Shown here: in pieces, positions 55,091-64,000 of the stretch
Layout of the letters: every line of letters starts with the position of its first letter
Numbering within the stretch: position 1 is the stretch's first letter
Assembly: GCA_947311845.1 (NCBI GenBank)
Contig: CAMZMU010000111.1
Span: 20,407,528-20,471,527, forward strand
Origin: Poa pratensis
Taxonomy: Eukaryota > Streptophyta > Magnoliopsida > Poales > Poaceae
Direction: 5' to 3'
Length of the DNA stretch: 64,000 nucleotides
The notes under the pieces: model-generated
Seen by the model: only the letters and a program-made list of their open reading frames with translations
The model's database searches: none
Told to the model about the DNA's origin: nothing
Program-made: the position numbers and the translations under genes

Positions 55091-55679
55091 TCTAGTATGT
55101 GGCAATGTAAGGAGAGTGTTCAAATTTGGAGTGTGCATACAAAAGGACCAAACTCATATTGGGGATACATTTATCTGCAATGGGTGGTGGAAAAATAAAA
55201 TCATCCTAATCTTGTTGATGACAAGCGTACTTAATTTTATTAAAAAGATTGATAGCTGGGGAAATCTGCTTGGTTCACATGTGTAGATGCTTTTACTACG
55301 CAAAAATTGCATTACAAAATGTCAAAATAATCGAAACAGAAATTTGGGTGTACAACAGGACATCCATGTTCACACACAAAGTTTCGTGAAGAAAAAACGT
55401 TATTCGTGGCATGTGTAAAAAAGTGAAAATCCTGGTACTCGAAATTAACCTTTCATGGGACAATTTTTTTCATTTCACATAGGCCCTCATAAAATGTCTT
55501 TCGAAACATTGTGTGCGAACATAGAACGTCCGGATATACACATGAAATTTTGTTTGAATTTTTTTAACATTTCAAAATGCACTTTTCAAAATGGGTGCAT
55601 CTGAATTTATGAGTCAAAACAGCGTGTCTCGGATAGTCATAATTATTTCACATGCTGCAGTGATAAAGTATATTAGTAG
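55091..55679. other. Intergenic DNA, no gene seen
   Basis: AT-rich sequence. 55300-55610 (AAATTGCATTACAAAATGTC and on, with CATCCATGTTCACACAC) has the style of a dispersed grass repeat, but I cannot place it. Confidence 0.4.
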
Positions 55680-56259
55680 AAAATTACATCTTTGTCTTTT
55701 TGAAAAAAAATTATTAGAGAAACGCGTAGCCCAATTACCCATATCTCGAGCACACCGGTGAAAATATCTTGGACCGAGCAGATTCTTGAGTTGAAAACAA
55801 GATCGTTCTGAGCTTTCCAAATTTACCAGAGGAGGACCATAGGAAGATTTTGGCAAGTACGAGCAGACAGATGGATGGGGCAGCCTCCCGACCAAATAAA
55901 ACAGACATTATCTTGCGGGAACGAGACCCCAACACGATTCCAGAGTGTTTTTACCATAGCACAGTCCGTCTTGAACACGTATCCACCAAAAGTTTCTAAT
56001 AATAGCCGTGAGCTTAGCTAATTTTGAATAAAGCATATTGGACAAGAACTAGACAGAAGTAGAGGCGAAAACAGATTTAATTAGAGTAAGTCTAGCTGCA
56101 TGAGAGAGATGATTGGATTTATAGCTGAGAGTTTCGATTTGAATTTATCGTAAACAAAAGCATTAGCCGCTGATCTGTCCATAGAAGGCAGTAGAAGTAG
56201 GTGCCCCAAATGAACTAAGGAATTTTTAATATTGGGTGCTAACAGACGGATTATTTGAA
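55680..56259 (-). pseudogene. Decayed LINE reverse transcriptase remnant, minus strand
   Basis: On the minus strand the segment from about 56245 reads GHLLLLPSMDRSAANAFVYD and KFKSKLSAINPI, then a SHAARLTLI-like block, matching the part of plant L1-type ORF2 after the palm domain. Further down, IWKAQNDLVFNSRICS near 55800 matches the C-terminal WxxWKxRN region. Stops and a large deletion join the two blocks. It ends at the 3' boundary of the Helitron at 56260. Confidence 0.65.
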
Positions 56260-56461
56260 CTAGTTGAATGCCCGTGCGTTGCTACGGGTCCCTCACTTTT
56301 CTGCTTGTTGGACAACGTTTTGTGCCGAACAACGAGCATCCTTCTCAATTTCACGCACCGGAAAACAAATTCCTTTAGCCAGGGACAAAGGGCAGTGGAC
56401 GACGATCACCGTGGAAGACCGCTCTTCCCCTTGGATGACAGTATCCCTAAAGACAGCATGC

Positions 56462-56579
56462 CGCCAATGAGTACAGCAGTATCAACCAGCAAATTTCACA
56501 CAAGAATGAAACTGAAAGACCGCCAATGAGTACAGCAGTATCAACCAGCAAATTTCACACAAGAATGAAACTGAAAGAC
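56462..56579. repeat. Exact 59-bp tandem duplication
   Basis: CGCCAATGAGTACAGCAGTA and the following 39 bases (56462-56520) are repeated without a mismatch at 56521-56579. The copies abut directly. It lies near the 3' end of Helitron A and encodes nothing recognisable. Confidence 0.95.
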
Positions 56580-57686
56580 AAAGGCACCTCGGCTGCTGCT
56601 AAACCATTTTCCCATAATTTAATCAATCCAGGCTTCCCACAAGTTTTGACCAATGTTGAATTTGTGATGGAATTTTAGCACAGAAGCATGCAACTACCAA
56701 ACATGTTACTACTCCATGTCCATAAGGGAGCAACACTGAAAGACAAAGGTTGTTTTACAGGATGGCCGTTGGCTACGGTTGATGTCTTCAGCAGCATGAT
56801 GATCGTCGGGTCTTTAGCAATTTAGCCGCCTTGGTGTCGAGTCGCTGAATGATGGCTGCACGGCTCTGCTATTTTGGCACCGAGAGAATGAGAAGCTGGA
56901 CAGTTGTTTAGCGCCAGAGAATGAGAACGCGACATGGTTTGGCTTGCTGGTGCTTGAACATGATTGTATCCCCCAATTATTCGTCAAACTAATTGTTGGA
57001 AACACCCAAATCATCACCTTGCTTGTGAGAATATCCTTGTGACATAGAATTAGTATAATGGCCAATCAATGGATATAACACAATAGAAAATATTATATCG
57101 GTGAATACATGTCCTGGTCCTATTGATCATCCTTGTGAGAAAAAACATAGGTTATCGAATCTTAGTTAGAAATCTGATGCTTTCAAAAGAATTATGTATG
57201 CCACGCAATTCAACAGAACAATTTAGCTTGTATTATACGTAAATTTACAGGACCGAGATACCTAGTACAAGTCAATACGAACATTGTCAAGTGAGTTCTG
57301 AGCTTCATTAGGACAACGCGACAAAAGGTTCTTCCGTGCCCCTTCAGCTCTATTTGCTTGTGTCAACCGTAGCCATGTACTTTTGTGCATTCTCAATTCG
57401 ATACCACTGTTAATAACCATCCAGAACAATGGACCTGACCTGTTTTAAATGCTTTTCAATTAACTCGAAAAATAGAAGCAAGGTGATGAAACAAAAAGAA
57501 CCAAAAATTTCTCTAGCAACAACTTGTACGATCAAGAGCTTTAATGCATCTTGATTTACAAATATGTAAGTGCTACATAAATACAAATACACTGCAAATC
57601 ATTTGTAAAATTTCTTGCTAAAACCTGGAGAAATTTATTAGTTCCGGATGAGGCTTGAAGTATACAAATTCCACTATAGAACTTAC

Positions 57687-57897
57687 CAAGCAAAGCATTT
57701 GTGAAAGTATTGTTCTCCGCATATTCAAACAGCAATTATCTGTTATTCCCTCGGACACAGCAACCAATTAGCTTTACAAGGTTGGGGTGCCTGACATTTG
57801 AGATGATATCGATCTCTATCACAAACTCAGTAGTTCCTTGCTTTGATTCAGCTGAAAGACTTTTAATTACAACTTGAGAGCCATCTTTCAGGTTTCC
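57687..57897 (-). pseudogene. Captured exon of a receptor-like protein kinase
   Basis: A single exon with intact splice signals (TTTAG before, GTAAGT after) encodes the N-lobe of a Ser/Thr kinase: NLKDGSQVVIKSLSAESKQG (the VIK lysine that binds ATP), then IEIDIISNVRHPNLVKLIGC (helix C region). It continues GNNR, a TAA stop, then LLFEYAENNTFTNALLG. The sequence is closest to cold-responsive/LRR-RLK-VIII-like cytoplasmic kinases with the HPNLVKLIGCC signature. The rest of the kinase is absent. The stop and the isolation from other kinase exons show a fragment, not a gene. Confidence 0.8.
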
Positions 57898-58560
57898 CTA
57901 AATGAAGTAGAATCATTGTCACTTATTCCATATTTGTGGTTTGGTGAACCATAATTCGTTCAAAACAGAACCCATGCGACATACAAGACAACTCATGAAA
58001 TCAGATACATTTATTGGACCTACTATGCGAAACCATTTAGAGACCACAATTAAAATTAAAAATATGCAGAGATGCATAAATCAGATAATGTGAATTTTAA
58101 GATGATAACAAAGTAACAAGTGCCTTCTAGCACTGTCACTGCCAACGACCCAAAATTATAGCCGACAAGAGGCTCGTTCGGGCAATAGATGGAGATATAC
58201 TATCAGAAACTGATGGCACCTGGATAGTTTCAATATTACAAGTCGGAGACCTTAGATAGCATTTAGGAAATCATCATCGTTATGCATAATTTAATTCCAA
58301 ATGAGTTTGTGCATGACACCTACTCAACAAATCATTAGCAGTATCTGACCATTGTAGACCTACAGTATCTGATTGAAATAGATATTCTAATGAATGGTGG
58401 CAGTGAAGGTGTTGCCCCATGAATGAAAGTAGTTTTTTAATTGGTTAATTCAAGATATGTTAAATGGAACTTTAATTGGTTAATTCAAGATATGTTAAAT
58501 GGAACTGGGATGCGTCAAGAGTCCTATAATTGTTAAAACAAGAGAGGCAAGCACAAAACC

Positions 58561-58885
58561 TGTGATAACAAGCATCTCAAGGATCATCTCTACATAATCT
58601 TTCACCACCTCCTTGCATTTTGTACTGATAATACACTCTGCCCAAATCGAGCCACTATGGTCTGGAGACATGTAAAATATAAATATTTGAGCTATATAAT
58701 ATATATTTGAAACATGTACAAATTAAGAGAGAGATAAATGCATACTGTTGGTCCAGCGAACAGAGATGTCACCGAGTCAACAATTGCAGCACAGCCACCA
58801 GCACATAAGACATTTGATTGGCCATCAATAAGAAGATCACCCATGTCAGACTTACAGTAGCCTTGGAAGTTGTAGGAACATATGT
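58561..58885 (-). pseudogene. Captured exons of a phytepsin-type aspartic protease
   Basis: Minus-strand exon 58746-58885 reads TYVPTTSK, then after a one-base shift [20 protein letters not shown] and [19 protein letters not shown]. This is the region of plant vacuolar aspartic proteases around the second active-site aspartate. The usual DSG is DSV, so the catalytic glycine is lost. Exon 58561-58637 reads ECIISTKCKEVVKDYVEMIL, the start of the plant-specific saposin-like insert. Splice sites (CCAACA then GTATGC; GGGCAG before AGTG) are kept. The other exons are missing, so it is a fragment carried by Helitron A. Confidence 0.8.
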
Positions 58886-59342
58886 CATAAGGAATTCAAA
58901 GATAATTCAAGCACCAACTACAGCTGATGATGAGAACACCAACTACAATCCCGCTTTGCCTTGGTCACGTTGCTTGCTCACAGTCATCCCTCGGTGAGAT
59001 TGGCCAACATAGCATGTATCCTGTAAACAAATTATAATACCAAGATGTTAATTGCACAAAATAGAAACGAAATAGCCAGATTAATAAATACAGAGGGGCT
59101 TCTACAGGTAGCCCATCACAGCAACCAATATGTTCTCGCATGTTTCTCAATAGATCATAGCAAGGCAGTATTTCTCGGCTAGTAAAGCACACAACAGCAA
59201 CATCACACGTCCAAGCACAACAACGCCCCAGAACAACAATATTGAACGCACAAACATCAGTAGTATCTCACGTGTATACCAATAAACTAAAGCTAGGGAA
59301 TATAACACAGGCTGATACAATTTGTTAAAGGGGGCGGTCACC

Positions 59343-59781
59343 TGATTGAGGGGGACGCCGCTAGGTGAGGGCTGAGCTTGGCACCCATGGCAGGCGGCCT
59401 GGGATGGTGGAGGGGGCTGAAGGCGTGGAGCCAGCTCGGGTTCGGTAGGCCGCGACGGTTGGAGATACAGGAGGATGGGGCAGGGCGTGGTGTGGCGGCG
59501 ACCGACGGATGGGGTGGGCCGGGTAGCGGCGGCTGCCAATGCACAGGGTCTCGTTGCCCAGCGCGTAGCTGCAGCTGCCGGAGATGACATGTCATCTGAC
59601 GTCCGACGGGAGCTCCCACGCACGGCCCTGGAGAAGAGAAGCCATTGTCCTGGAGGGGAGGCGACTCAATCCTGGAAGGCGACACAGTGGGCTTCACGAG
59701 TGATGGCGGCGGGCCGGCGGCGACCTTGAAAATTATCCCGTCCGCTAGCGCTTCTTGAGCTCCATCCTTCTTCGCATCCAT
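59343..59781 (-). pseudogene. GC-rich first-exon-like ORF in Helitron A
   Basis: A minus-strand ORF starts MDAKKDGAQEALADGIIFKV at 59781 and is Pro/Ser-rich after that. A CAG then GTGACC donor-like site occurs at about 59343. It lies upstream of the captured kinase and protease exons on the same strand, so it could be the first exon of a chimeric transcript. I do not recognise its source gene. Confidence 0.4.
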
Positions 59782-60417
59782 CTACGGCGGTAGTTGCTCC
59801 CCACCACCAACATGATTAAAGCTAGCTAGCGTTGGAGGTAGCAGGCAATGGAGGAGGCGGCGGCCGATCGAGATGGACGATGACATCGCTCGCTAGAGAC
59901 ATCGGCGGCTGATCTAGGTTTTCGGGGGCGTGGGGTTGTTTTGGGCCGCTTGCCCTTGTGGTGGTCGCGTGTGCAAGCGAAGGCCAAACAACGGTCAGGA
60001 TGCCTGATCGCGATCGAGCGAGCCACGCGCGAGGGAGAGATGGTTCGCTCGGTTACGCGAACGACCAACTCCCATTTAATAGTAAAGATAATAACAAAAT
60101 AATATCCCACATGCGCGCGTCCAGAAAAATAAATAATACAATGAGAAATATGCATCACAAGATCTAGCATGTCAAAACAAAATTAAGACTGGAAAGCCAG
60201 CTAAACAAAAACATACTTGTACAAAGTCACTGAAACATGGATCTCAATCGTCAACCCTGAAATATGAAGAGAAAGATTCAGAATAGTAGTTATGCATGAT
60301 TGCAGGTGACAGTTGATCATAGTTCTAAGAATTTTCATCAGAAATCAAACTATACTCATGTGCAAGAAAGAAATTCAGGAAAAAATATCTTCTGCCATAA
60401 AAGATTATAATCCAAAT

Positions 60418-62312
60418 AGCTAACTGCCAGTGCGTTGCAACAATGGGGTATAAATATTATAGTGATGGTTCCACTTCACCTGTGAAAATACAGACAAGAG
60501 AAACATACCTCATCATGCTTATTCTATCACCAACATAAGACCTCACCTTCATCTGCAAAATTTGCAGCCATGTCAAAATCGACAAAGAAGAAGCCTGCTA
60601 CTTCCTAACTGATATGAAGTAGTGAGATGGCAAATATATTTGCTTTGTTCATTTCATATATTATGTCATATTTCAACATATACTTACTGTAGAATTATTA
60701 ACTTTCCATGTTGCAGCCAAATCAATAGAATTTACAGAAAACAATTTTCCACCTTATTCAATAGCAGAAATCTAGATAGGTATGTATCTCCGTGTATCAA
60801 ACCAAGCAGCAGCAAGCTACCTAGCAATGGCAGAAAAAAAAGCTAGCTAGCATCAGAGAAGAACCCATAGCAAAGCCTTAACTTCACTCGTTCCTGCTTT
60901 CTCACTTTTGCGATGTTACCTTGATTCTAATGAAAACTATGATGGAGTGTCAAATATGTACAGATGGGGGGAATGCACAATGAATTACTATGACAATGTT
61001 TAAGCTCTTACCATAGTAGGGGATAGTGCTGGCATCCCTAACAGCATATGTGGTGGAATTGCTGCCAAAGTGAAAAGAGCAAACTCAACATAATGGTTAG
61101 TGTTTGCTATAGTATATCGACATATATCAGTAAATCTCCACGGTGAAAATTAAGTTGCAAACATGCAAATGGAACAAAAGAAAAAATGCAGACAAGTATA
61201 TCTACAAAAGGATGTGCTCAATATTCAATAGTAATTTAAAGTTGCTACGTAGAAGTCAGGATTCTCTTGTAATTATATTGCACAAAATCAAGAAGCACTA
61301 AACGTTTTGAACCAAATCAAGCTGGTAGCTCTAAGATCTCAGTTGATCCAAATACAAGCATAGACGAATTCCAAAGGAGACATAAACTATTAAAGTATTA
61401 ATTTGTCTATATAGTGCAGATTGTTACAAATATGTTCCAGCGGGAATATCTACACCAAAAGAGCAACATGCATACACCAGAAACAGACCATATTAAAGTT
61501 GAAATCCTGTACCTGTGAACGAGAACCATCGGGCCTGCATACCAACCTGCAGTGAAAATACCACGCAAGAACCCGATCGATCAGTCCAGATTGGTGCTTG
61601 ATTCTGCTCCCCTAGTTCGCCACGGGCACCAGATCATGTTGTGGCGGTGGTCCAGAGTAGGCCGCCGCAAGGGAGCCGCGTGGGTGCACGGCTGCTCGGG
61701 AAAGAGCAGGAGGGAGGCCGTCGAGATTGACTTCTGGAAAGGGCGGAGATCTGGCCAGCACAACTGATCTCGGTCGAACTGCTCCATCGACAAACCCTGG
61801 ACAACGCAGTAAGATGGAAAGGACCATGACACGCTCCTCCATCGGATCTGGTCGAGCGAGTTTAGAAGGAGGGTGACCCCATGACACGAAGAAGCCGTAG
61901 AGGCGACTCTTCTTTCCGGCGCATCTCCAACGATCCTTTGGATTGTTTCAGTTAGGCGGCGAGGTGGAAGAGTGGCGGGGCTATCTCACGCCCGACCGTC
62001 CTCCACTTCCGTGGGGGCGTCGGGAAACGTCAGCGACCTGGGCCATGGGGCACGGCGGCGCAGGGGGTGTGCGAGAGCAGATTGAAAGGTAGCGCCGCCA
62101 TAATCGCTAGAGGAAAACGCAGCCAGAATGGATCGGCTTCGGCAGGGAGAAGGAAAGGGCTCGATTTGCTCTGGGAGATCGTGGCCCACATGTCGGTGAA
62201 GGTTGTTTTACGAGAGGATGGGTCGGGGAATTCTCGAGCGAACCACGGCAGAATCGGGAGGCAGAATTTTCTGCCGGTTACACCATCACCAACTCCCATT
62301 TAATAGTAAAGA
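60418..62312 (-). mobile_element. Helitron B, non-autonomous, with a degenerate 3' end, minus strand
   Basis: The minus strand from 62312 starts TCTTTACTATTAAATGGGAG after a host A, identical to Helitron A over at least 24 bases. Near 60418 the plus strand reads GCTAACTGCCAGTGCGTTGC, which parallels ACTAGTTGAATGCCCGTGCG, the end of Helitron A. The hairpin and CTRR end are mutated, so the boundary is approximate. The 1.9-kb interior holds an exon of pyruvate dehydrogenase E2 (61012-61061) and a GC-rich region (61.55-62.3 kb) with unknown ORFs. No Rep/helicase gene is present. Confidence 0.65.
61012..61061 (-). pseudogene. Captured exon of pyruvate dehydrogenase E2 (lipoyl domain start)
   Basis: Between a GGCAG acceptor and a GTAAGA donor on the minus strand, 50 bases encode IPPHMLLGMPALSPTM. 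PPH-xxx-GMPxLSPTM is the conserved start of the lipoyl domain in plant dihydrolipoamide acetyltransferase (PDC-E2), where an exon boundary after SPTM is plausible. A short minus-strand piece near 61510-61555 (MQARWFSFTG) may derive from the preceding exon. The lysine-bearing part of the lipoyl domain is absent. Confidence 0.7.
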
Positions 62313-63696
62313 TCGTCATTAGCTCACAGTTTGTAGAGAGGGAGTTGTTTCAGGGTGAGCTTGAATCATGTGTCAAGAGAGTCTCCGATGGCCAGAACCG
62401 CGAAAACCTTGATCTTCCTTGGTAACCTCAAGCTCCAGATGCCGGAGGCGGAGGCATATTCAATGCCCCCGAAAAGAGAGCATTCAGTAGGCCTTGGTGG
62501 AGAACTCCATCGACGCCCTGAAGAAACTGAGTCGCACGTACTTGCCCGGCTGATCTTGTAGTTTTAGCCTGTAGATAAGCGTTCGATAAGAAGTCCTGCT
62601 AATACATTACGCGATCATTGTATCTCGAAAACTCCTGTCGTACGTGCACAAATCGATTTTCCGCTCAGCAGAACTTCGAGTATTAACGCGCTGCATCACA
62701 AGTAAGCAAGCTACACGGCTCATGCGAATGTCTCAATTTTTTTCCTAGCTCCTCTTCCGTATGACGCTACACCACCGATGTCGTCCTGCCGTGCCGCAAT
62801 GGATGTACGGCCGTCGGGTGAGTGTACTACATAGTGTATACGACCCAGCAAAGGGAACCGTCGGTCTAGAGTCAGTCGTACGCAGGCTCCCTTCCTAACT
62901 CTGACCTTCGTCGATCTTTATTGTACGTCGTCGTCGATTAATCCAGTGAGGAATTCCTTGAACAGACACAAATACAAAGTTCTTTCGAGGAAACACGCAA
63001 AGATGGTGCTCAGTTATGAACTTGCAAATTTCAAATGCTGGCGTGAGGTTACGCATAAAAATAAAATAATGCTAGTGTAGATAGCTTTCTCGACATATTA
63101 AGTTACAATCATGTGCTGCAAAGCAACGAAACGAATGCGAGGGACAACCATCAGTCCTTAGTTTATTGATCTTTGTAGTGCTACATATAGTTTTAAGATG
63201 ACCCAGGCATCTCGTACACCAAGTTTTATGGACAATCAAGATAGGTGCCACAAAGTAGTGTGTTTCTACGACCTGGTGAGTGGTGACTAACATTGGGAAA
63301 TCACGTCATCAAAATCGCAACATATACCGAGTTAGGGAACAAGCATAGCTCCATTTCAACATCAGCCAAAAAATGGATCTGAGTCTGATGATCGCTATGT
63401 TGCTCATGCCTCTCACGCCTACTGATTCATTATAGCTATTTTGTTTTGCCAACATCATCATACAAAGATTAAACTCACTCTAGGTTGCATACACTCTGCA
63501 CACTGTGTTGCTTTTATAAAGGAGGAATTGGGTTGGAAAAAAAATGCATGCACTGACAGGAGCACATGTTATTCCAGTGCCTGCCAATGTCGCATAAGAA
63601 GCTTAAAACCTAGGCATGATTTTAACCCACCAGAATATCACCAACATGTTCACTGCTCAGATCGAGTTAACCACCGACATTAATAAGAAGATAAAA
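62313..63696. other. Intergenic DNA, no gene seen
   Basis: No recognisable gene. 63310-63540 shares words in order with 54590-54860 (ACATATACCGAGT, CACTCTAGGT, TTTTATAAAGGAGGA), suggesting an old duplicated repeat. Confidence 0.45.
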
Positions 63697-64000
63697 CTTT
63701 TTTTTTTTTTTTTTTGAAGGGAGTTCGAGTACAAAGATCAACAACAACACGAACGCACCCACTCGAACAGAGAGAGGAAACACACACCACACGCCGAGAA
63801 CGGAGCCACCACGCCGCACACCTCCTTCGAGCTCCAGCAGCACGCCGCCGGAGAAGAAGATGGCGAGCTTACCTCGCACCGAAGACGACGGCCTGGCCAA
63901 ACATGTTGAAAAGCCGCATGATCCAACCGACGCAAGCACCGGCATCTGGGCGTTGAACGACCATCAGCTCCAAGCCGCCACCAGCACCACCCTTCTTCCA
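63697..64000 (-). mobile_element. Possible 3' end of a retroelement running out of the window
   Basis: An 18-base T-run at about 63697-63714 is followed by GAAGGGAGTTCGAGTACAAAG and GC-richer sequence to the window end. The poly-T start suggests the A-tail of a LINE or SINE on the minus strand. It does not match the SINE of 2992, and no coding motif identifies it; the rest lies outside the window. Confidence 0.35.

Larger units (their letters stand above)
56260..60088 (-). mobile_element. Helitron A, non-autonomous, with captured gene fragments, minus strand
   Basis: On the minus strand the element begins TCTTTACTATTAAATGGGAG (from 60088, after a host A) and ends CATTCAACTAG (at 56260, before a host T). 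Just before the end, CCCGT and ACGGG (56284-56288 and 56271-56275) form a GC-rich hairpin. TC start, hairpin, CTAG end and insertion between A and T are the Helitron hallmarks. The 3.8-kb interior has no Rep/helicase gene but carries exon pieces of a protein kinase (57.7-57.9 kb) and an aspartic protease (58.6-58.9 kb), and a GC-rich first-exon-like ORF (59.3-59.8 kb). All lie on the strand of the element. The same 5' terminus recurs at 62312. Confidence 0.8.

Noticed and set aside
63697..63956. Fourth copy of the SINE at the window end
   Set aside because: Only the T-run is shared; the following sequence does not match the SINE.
1..64000. tRNA, rRNA or snRNA genes
   Set aside because: None was recognised on either strand; the only tRNA-like sequences are the heads of the SINEs.

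Overview
This window looks like nuclear DNA of a grass, most likely a Triticeae species (wheat, Aegilops or barley type). Intron-containing plant genes sit far apart among nested transposons of grass-typical kinds: a CACTA element with TTAGTCCCGGTT-type subterminal repeats, Ty1/copia and Ty3/gypsy elements, L1-type LINEs, tRNA-derived SINEs, Stowaway and hAT MITEs, a MULE and Helitrons. All calls come from reading the sequence; no database search was possible.

Layout. 1-3.4 kb: intergenic DNA with a Stowaway MITE, a GC-rich island and a SINE. 3.4-8.65 kb: a broken Ty1/copia element with 113/115-bp LTRs, itself interrupted by a solo LTR. 9.7-16.7 kb: a 21-exon gene for the transcription elongation factor SPT5, almost complete but with three reading-frame problems. 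16.7-20.6 kb: MITE, SINE and LINE remnants. 20.6-31.2 kb: a 10.6-kb CACTA transposon with a TNP2-type transposase and a ULP1-like cysteine protease ORF, both broken. It has been invaded by an LTR, and that LTR by a MULE carrying a large minisatellite. 33.5-35.6 kb: an apparently intact 8-exon gene for the N-alpha-acetyltransferase NAA40/NatD. 36.4-36.8 kb: a single-exon minus-strand gene of unknown function. 38.6-47.5 kb: a Ty3/gypsy element on the minus strand that has lost most of its reverse transcriptase and RNase H; its uninterrupted target paralog survives at 54.9 kb. 48.1-52.8 kb: a near-complete L1-type LINE on the minus strand. 55.7-56.2 kb: a decayed LINE. 56.3-62.3 kb: two Helitrons in tandem that carry exon fragments of at least three host genes (a receptor-type protein kinase, a phytepsin-type aspartic protease and the pyruvate dehydrogenase E2 lipoyl region). 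62.3-64 kb: intergenic DNA and a possible LINE end.

The cellular genes are SPT5 (elongation by RNA polymerase II), NAA40 (N-terminal acetylation of histones H4 and H2A in other eukaryotes) and the unknown 36.4-kb gene, perhaps with SPT5 on its way to becoming a pseudogene. Insertion boundaries are supported in most cases by target-site duplications (TSDs): SINE 15 bp, solo LTR 4/5, hAT 8 bp, CACTA 3 bp, MULE 9 bp, gypsy 5 bp, LINEs 14-16 bp, and the A/T host bases of the Helitrons. The order of nesting can therefore be read directly.

The most notable system is the Helitron pair with captured exons. Next come the damaged SPT5 copy with a stop-free 75-nt intron, and the CACTA element with its nested minisatellite-bearing MULE.
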